Source: Hymenobacter lapidarius
GTDB lineage: Bacteria; Bacteroidota; Bacteroidia; Cytophagales; Hymenobacteraceae
DNA: 64,000 nt
Assembly: GCF_001816145.1 (NCBI RefSeq)
Contig: NZ_MDZB01000062.1
Span: 1-64,000 of the forward strand
Direction of reading: 5' to 3'
Shown: one piece after another, positions 61,476 through 64,000 of the stretch
How the letters are laid out: the number at the start of each line of letters is the position of its first letter
Position numbering within the stretch: the first letter of the stretch is position 1
The notes under the pieces: model-generated
The model's input: only the letters and a program-made list of their open reading frames with translations
Databases searched by the model: none
Told to the model about the DNA's origin: nothing
Made by a program: the position numbers and the translations under genes

Positions 61476-62306
61476 CTAATACTTGGGCTGGTACGTGAGC
61501 CAGAGCCCCACGCCGTGGGTCTCAAGAGATGCTAAGTCGGTGCCTTTAAATTGGTTGCTTCTAATGCCAAAATCAGCTTCTAGCCGCACAAATACCTCCT
61601 GTTTATAAACCGCAACCTCCAAACCTATTGGAATGAAGACTTGCCATTGGAAATAATTTTTGCCTTTCAGATACGGCAGCTGGGTTGTTTTACGCTCCCG
61701 CCGCAGTACTTGGTTAGTTTGAACAACGAAAGTACTGCTGTCCCATCGCGGCTTGTAGGTGTGCACCACGGCTAGGCTGCTCTGCCCGTGCAGGCCGGTC
61801 AAAAACTGCAGCCGGTTGGCCAGGCGGAAGCGGCGGTTCAACCCCAGCGTAGCGCCTAGAAACTGCTGCTGTTGCACCAGGGAGTACACGTTGGTTTTAT
61901 AGGTAAAATCCGTCTGACTACCGGGCGAGAGCAGGAATTCATCGTTACCAATTGACAGGCCCGAAAGCTCGATTTTATTACTGAGCACCAGTCCCGTTTG
62001 CACGGTGTGGTTGCGCCAGAAATGCGAGGTAGCCGCTGGCTTGTGAAATTCGGCCGTGAGGTACAGCATGGGCACCCATTGAAAGGCTCCTCCCCCGCCG
62101 CTGAGCATGGTGTAGTCGATGCCGTCCAGGAATTGCTGGTAGGTGTACGGGTCCTGCAAAAACCGCCCCAGGGTAATGGGGGTGCCCCCGATGGACTCAG
62201 TATCAAATACTCGGTAGCCGATGTTGTAGTTTTTCAGCTGCAGCCCTTGGGCGTTTGCATGCAGTGCCAGCACCGAGCAGGCGAGTAAGGCTAGTAGAAA
62301 GCGCAT
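61476..62306 (-). CDS. Probable outer-membrane beta-barrel protein, unknown
   Basis: 276 residues from the ATG at 62306, which begins a signal peptide (MRFLLALLACSVLALHANAQ). The rest is alternating polar and aromatic residues with many short strands (e.g. GAFQWVPMLYLTAEFHKPAA, LGLNRRFRLANRLQFLTGLH, and VGLWLTYQPKY at the end). A terminal aromatic residue fits a BAM-targeted barrel. I recognise no family. The gene is visibly poorer in GC than its neighbours, suggesting recent arrival or fast drift. Its neighbours are the T9SS cargo (convergent, left) and the GNAT/hydrolase gene (divergent, right). A 200-base upstream gap carries no obvious promoter box for it. Confidence 0.7.
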   Translation of the reverse strand: MRFLLALLACSVLALHANAQGLQLKNYNIGYRVFDTESIGGTPITLGRFLQDPYTYQQFLDGIDYTMLSGGGGAFQWVPMLYLTAEFHKPAATSHFWRNHTVQTGLVLSNKIELSGLSIGNDEFLLSPGSQTDFTYKTNVYSLVQQQQFLGATLGLNRRFRLANRLQFLTGLHGQSSLAVVHTYKPRWDSSTFVVQTNQVLRRERKTTQLPYLKGKNYFQWQVFIPIGLEVAVYKQEVFVRLEADFGIRSNQFKGTDLASLETHGVGLWLTYQPKY

Positions 62307-62516
62307 ACCTAGTAGAAGAGACGACCAGTTTGAAACAGCGATATGCGCGCAGCTAAGCACTGCTTACCGGCGCGCAAGGTATGCCCACCCGTGCCTTTGG
62401 CAACTATTTACTGAGCCTTTTTGCCCTCAAAACCGTTATGCAGTTTCGTTAAGGCCGCTACCGTTGCAGACGGCCGCATCTTTGCATTTCTGTTTCGACA
62501 CCTTTATTACCTGTTT

Positions 62517-64000
62517 ATGGCAACTTCTTCCAACGGCAAATCTTCTGCCTCAACTACTGGCAAAACCGCCGCCGGGGGCTCCCACGCCAAGAAAGCGGGC
62601 AAGCCCAGTGCGGCGTCGGCCGCCACTGAGTTCCTCATCCCTACCGCCGTGCCAGCCCACCGGCTGGTGCTGCGCACCCTGCGCCGCTCCGATTTCCCGG
62701 CCGTGAAGGAAATCATGGACAAGGTGTACTCCAACATGGAGGGCGCCTGGGCCGCCGATGAGTTTGCGGCCCTGCTCCGCAAGTTTCCCGAGGGCCAGAT
62801 TGGCATCGAGGACAACGGCCGGCTGGTGGCCGCCGCGCTGGCCATCATCGTGGACTACGCCAAGTTTGGCGACAAGCACACGTACGCCAAAATCACCGGC
62901 AACGGCAAGTTCGACACCCACAACGACGACGGCGACACGCTCTACGGCGTCGACGTGTTTGTGGACCCCGAGTACCGCAGCCTGCGCCTGGGCCGCCGCC
63001 TCTACGACGCCCGCAAGGAGCTGTGCGAGAACCTGAACCTGCGCGCCATGGTGGCCGGCGGCCGCATTCCCGGCTACGCCGCCTACGCCAGCGAGATGAC
63101 GCCGGCCAAGTACGTGGAGAAGGTGCGCAACAAGGAAATCGTGGACCCCATCCTCACTTTCCAGCTCAGCAACGAGTTCTACGTCCGCAAAATCATCCGC
63201 GGCTACCTGCCCTACGACTCCGAGTCGAAGGCCTACGCCACGCTGCTGGAGTGGATTAACGTGTACTACGAGGAGGAGGAAAAGCTCATCGGCAACACCA
63301 AGAGCAACGTGCGCATCGGCATCGTGCAGTGGCAGATGCGGGCCACCACCAGCCTGGAAGACCTGCTGCAGCAGATTGAGTTTTTCGTGGACACGGTGAG
63401 CGGCTACAAGTCGGACTGCGTGATGTTTCCCGAGTTTTTCAACGCGCCGCTCATGGCCCTCACCAACGAGGACTCGCCGGCGGTGGCCATCCGGGCCATG
63501 GCGGCGTTCACGGAGCCCATCAAGGCCAAGATGATGGAGCTGGCCGTGAGCTACAACATCAACATCGTGGCCGGCTCGATGCCGGTGTACGAGAACGAGA
63601 AGCTGCACAACGTGGCCTACCTCTGCCGGCGCGACGGCACCGTGGACGAGCAGTACAAGCTGCACGTGACGCCCGACGAAGCCAGCTACTGGGGCATGCG
63701 CGGCGGCGACAAGCTCAAGAGCTTCGATACCGACTTCGGCAAAATCGGTATTCTGGTGTGCTACGACGTGGAATTCCCGGAGCTGGCCCGGATGCTGAGC
63801 GACGAGGGCGTGAAAATCCTCTTCGTGCCCTTCTGGACCGACACCAAAAACGCGTACCAGCGCGTGCGCATCTGCGCCCAGGCCCGCGCCATTGAGAACG
63901 AGTGCTATGTGGCCATCACGGGCTCGGTGGGCAACCTGCCCCGCGTGGAGAACATGGACATTCAGTACTCGCAGAGCGCCGTGTTCAGCCCGTCGGACTT
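62517..64000 (+). CDS. GNAT acetyltransferase / carbon-nitrogen hydrolase fusion (cut by window edge)
   Basis: At least 494 residues from the ATG at 62517, running off the right edge. Residues about 45-215 have the GNAT pattern (LVLRTLRRSDFPAVKEIMDK, GVDVFVDPEYRSLRLGRRLY). Residues about 268 on are a nitrilase-type hydrolase with the triad Glu306 (MFPEFF), Lys381 (QYKLHV) and Cys415 (LVCYDVEFPE). The join suggests an enzyme that could both acetylate and release amides, but the substrate is unknown. A low-complexity start (NGKSSASTTGKTAAGGSHAK) precedes the GNAT part. A near -7 box (CATCTTTG, about 62477-62484) stands upstream. The C-terminus is missing. Confidence 0.9.
   Translation, partial: MATSSNGKSSASTTGKTAAGGSHAKKAGKPSAASAATEFLIPTAVPAHRLVLRTLRRSDFPAVKEIMDKVYSNMEGAWAADEFAALLRKFPEGQIGIEDNGRLVAAALAIIVDYAKFGDKHTYAKITGNGKFDTHNDDGDTLYGVDVFVDPEYRSLRLGRRLYDARKELCENLNLRAMVAGGRIPGYAAYASEMTPAKYVEKVRNKEIVDPILTFQLSNEFYVRKIIRGYLPYDSESKAYATLLEWINVYYEEEEKLIGNTKSNVRIGIVQWQMRATTSLEDLLQQIEFFVDTVSGYKSDCVMFPEFFNAPLMALTNEDSPAVAIRAMAAFTEPIKAKMMELAVSYNINIVAGSMPVYENEKLHNVAYLCRRDGTVDEQYKLHVTPDEASYWGMRGGDKLKSFDTDFGKIGILVCYDVEFPELARMLSDEGVKILFVPFWTDTKNAYQRVRICAQARAIENECYVAITGSVGNLPRVENMDIQYSQSAVFSPSD

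Overview
The window reads as a chromosomal segment of an aerobic, high-GC member of the Bacteroidota, most like Hymenobacter or a close relative in the Cytophagales. The evidence is: (i) promoters of the Bacteroidota type (TAnnTTTG -7 box, mostly TACCTTTG) on both strands; (ii) a protein with a type IX secretion sorting domain; (iii) lineage-typical families (DUF6799, DUF5683, DUF6438, DUF3098, DUF4369-thioredoxin); (iv) gene orders typical of the phylum: parA-parB-DUF5683-dapB-lepB, ftsX-DUF3098-uppP-truB-ribF, and tsaD divergent from tamB. No phage, integrase, complete insertion sequence, CRISPR array or biosynthetic cluster is visible. The genus is an inference from gene content.

Layout. 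1-12.3 kb: mostly single genes, including a NERD-like protein running off the left edge, a DUF6799 protein, YceI, a membrane-anchored AraC regulator, a YetF-type membrane protein, the fluoride channel CrcB, two oxidoreductases, a transglutaminase-like protein, a DUF983 protein and an M1 peptidase. 12.5-24.7 kb: a HAD phosphatase-SerA fusion, an envelope thioredoxin, a PBP4-type peptidase, pyrG, yidC, a DUF6438 protein, an esterase and an oligopeptide-binding lipoprotein. 24.7-31.1 kb: the parAB region, carrying an inserted DUF433/DUF5615 toxin-antitoxin pair, then DUF5683, dapB, a frameshifted lepB and ung. 31.2-46.5 kb: apaG, methyltransferases, kdsA, a coiled-coil membrane protein, cyanophycin synthetase, tRNA-Cys, an S1 protein with a long tail, a hydrolase, a fatty-acid desaturase, an HNH protein, an NlpC/P60 peptidase, smpB, a thioesterase and tsaD. 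46.7-64 kb: a frameshifted tamB-like gene, the ftsX-DUF3098-uppP-truB-ribF group, a frameshifted secreted protein, a 3-oxoacid CoA-transferase pair split by a serine hydrolase, a T9SS cargo protein, a probable beta-barrel protein, and a GNAT/carbon-nitrogen hydrolase fusion running off the right edge.

Many genes serve envelope building (yidC, lepB, tamB, uppP, dacB-like, kdsA, ftsX) and chromosome or translation housekeeping (parAB, rpsA, smpB, tsaD, truB). The gaps between them carry at least five families of palindromic repeats, some of which overlap gene ends. Three genes (lepB, tamB-like, and the gene at 55.6 kb) are each broken by a small indel while both halves remain conserved. This pattern suggests residual sequence errors more than gene decay. 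The most unusual biology is the toxin-antitoxin pair plus palindrome cluster between parA and parB, the serine hydrolase lodged between the two CoA-transferase subunits, and the extent of the palindromic repeats.
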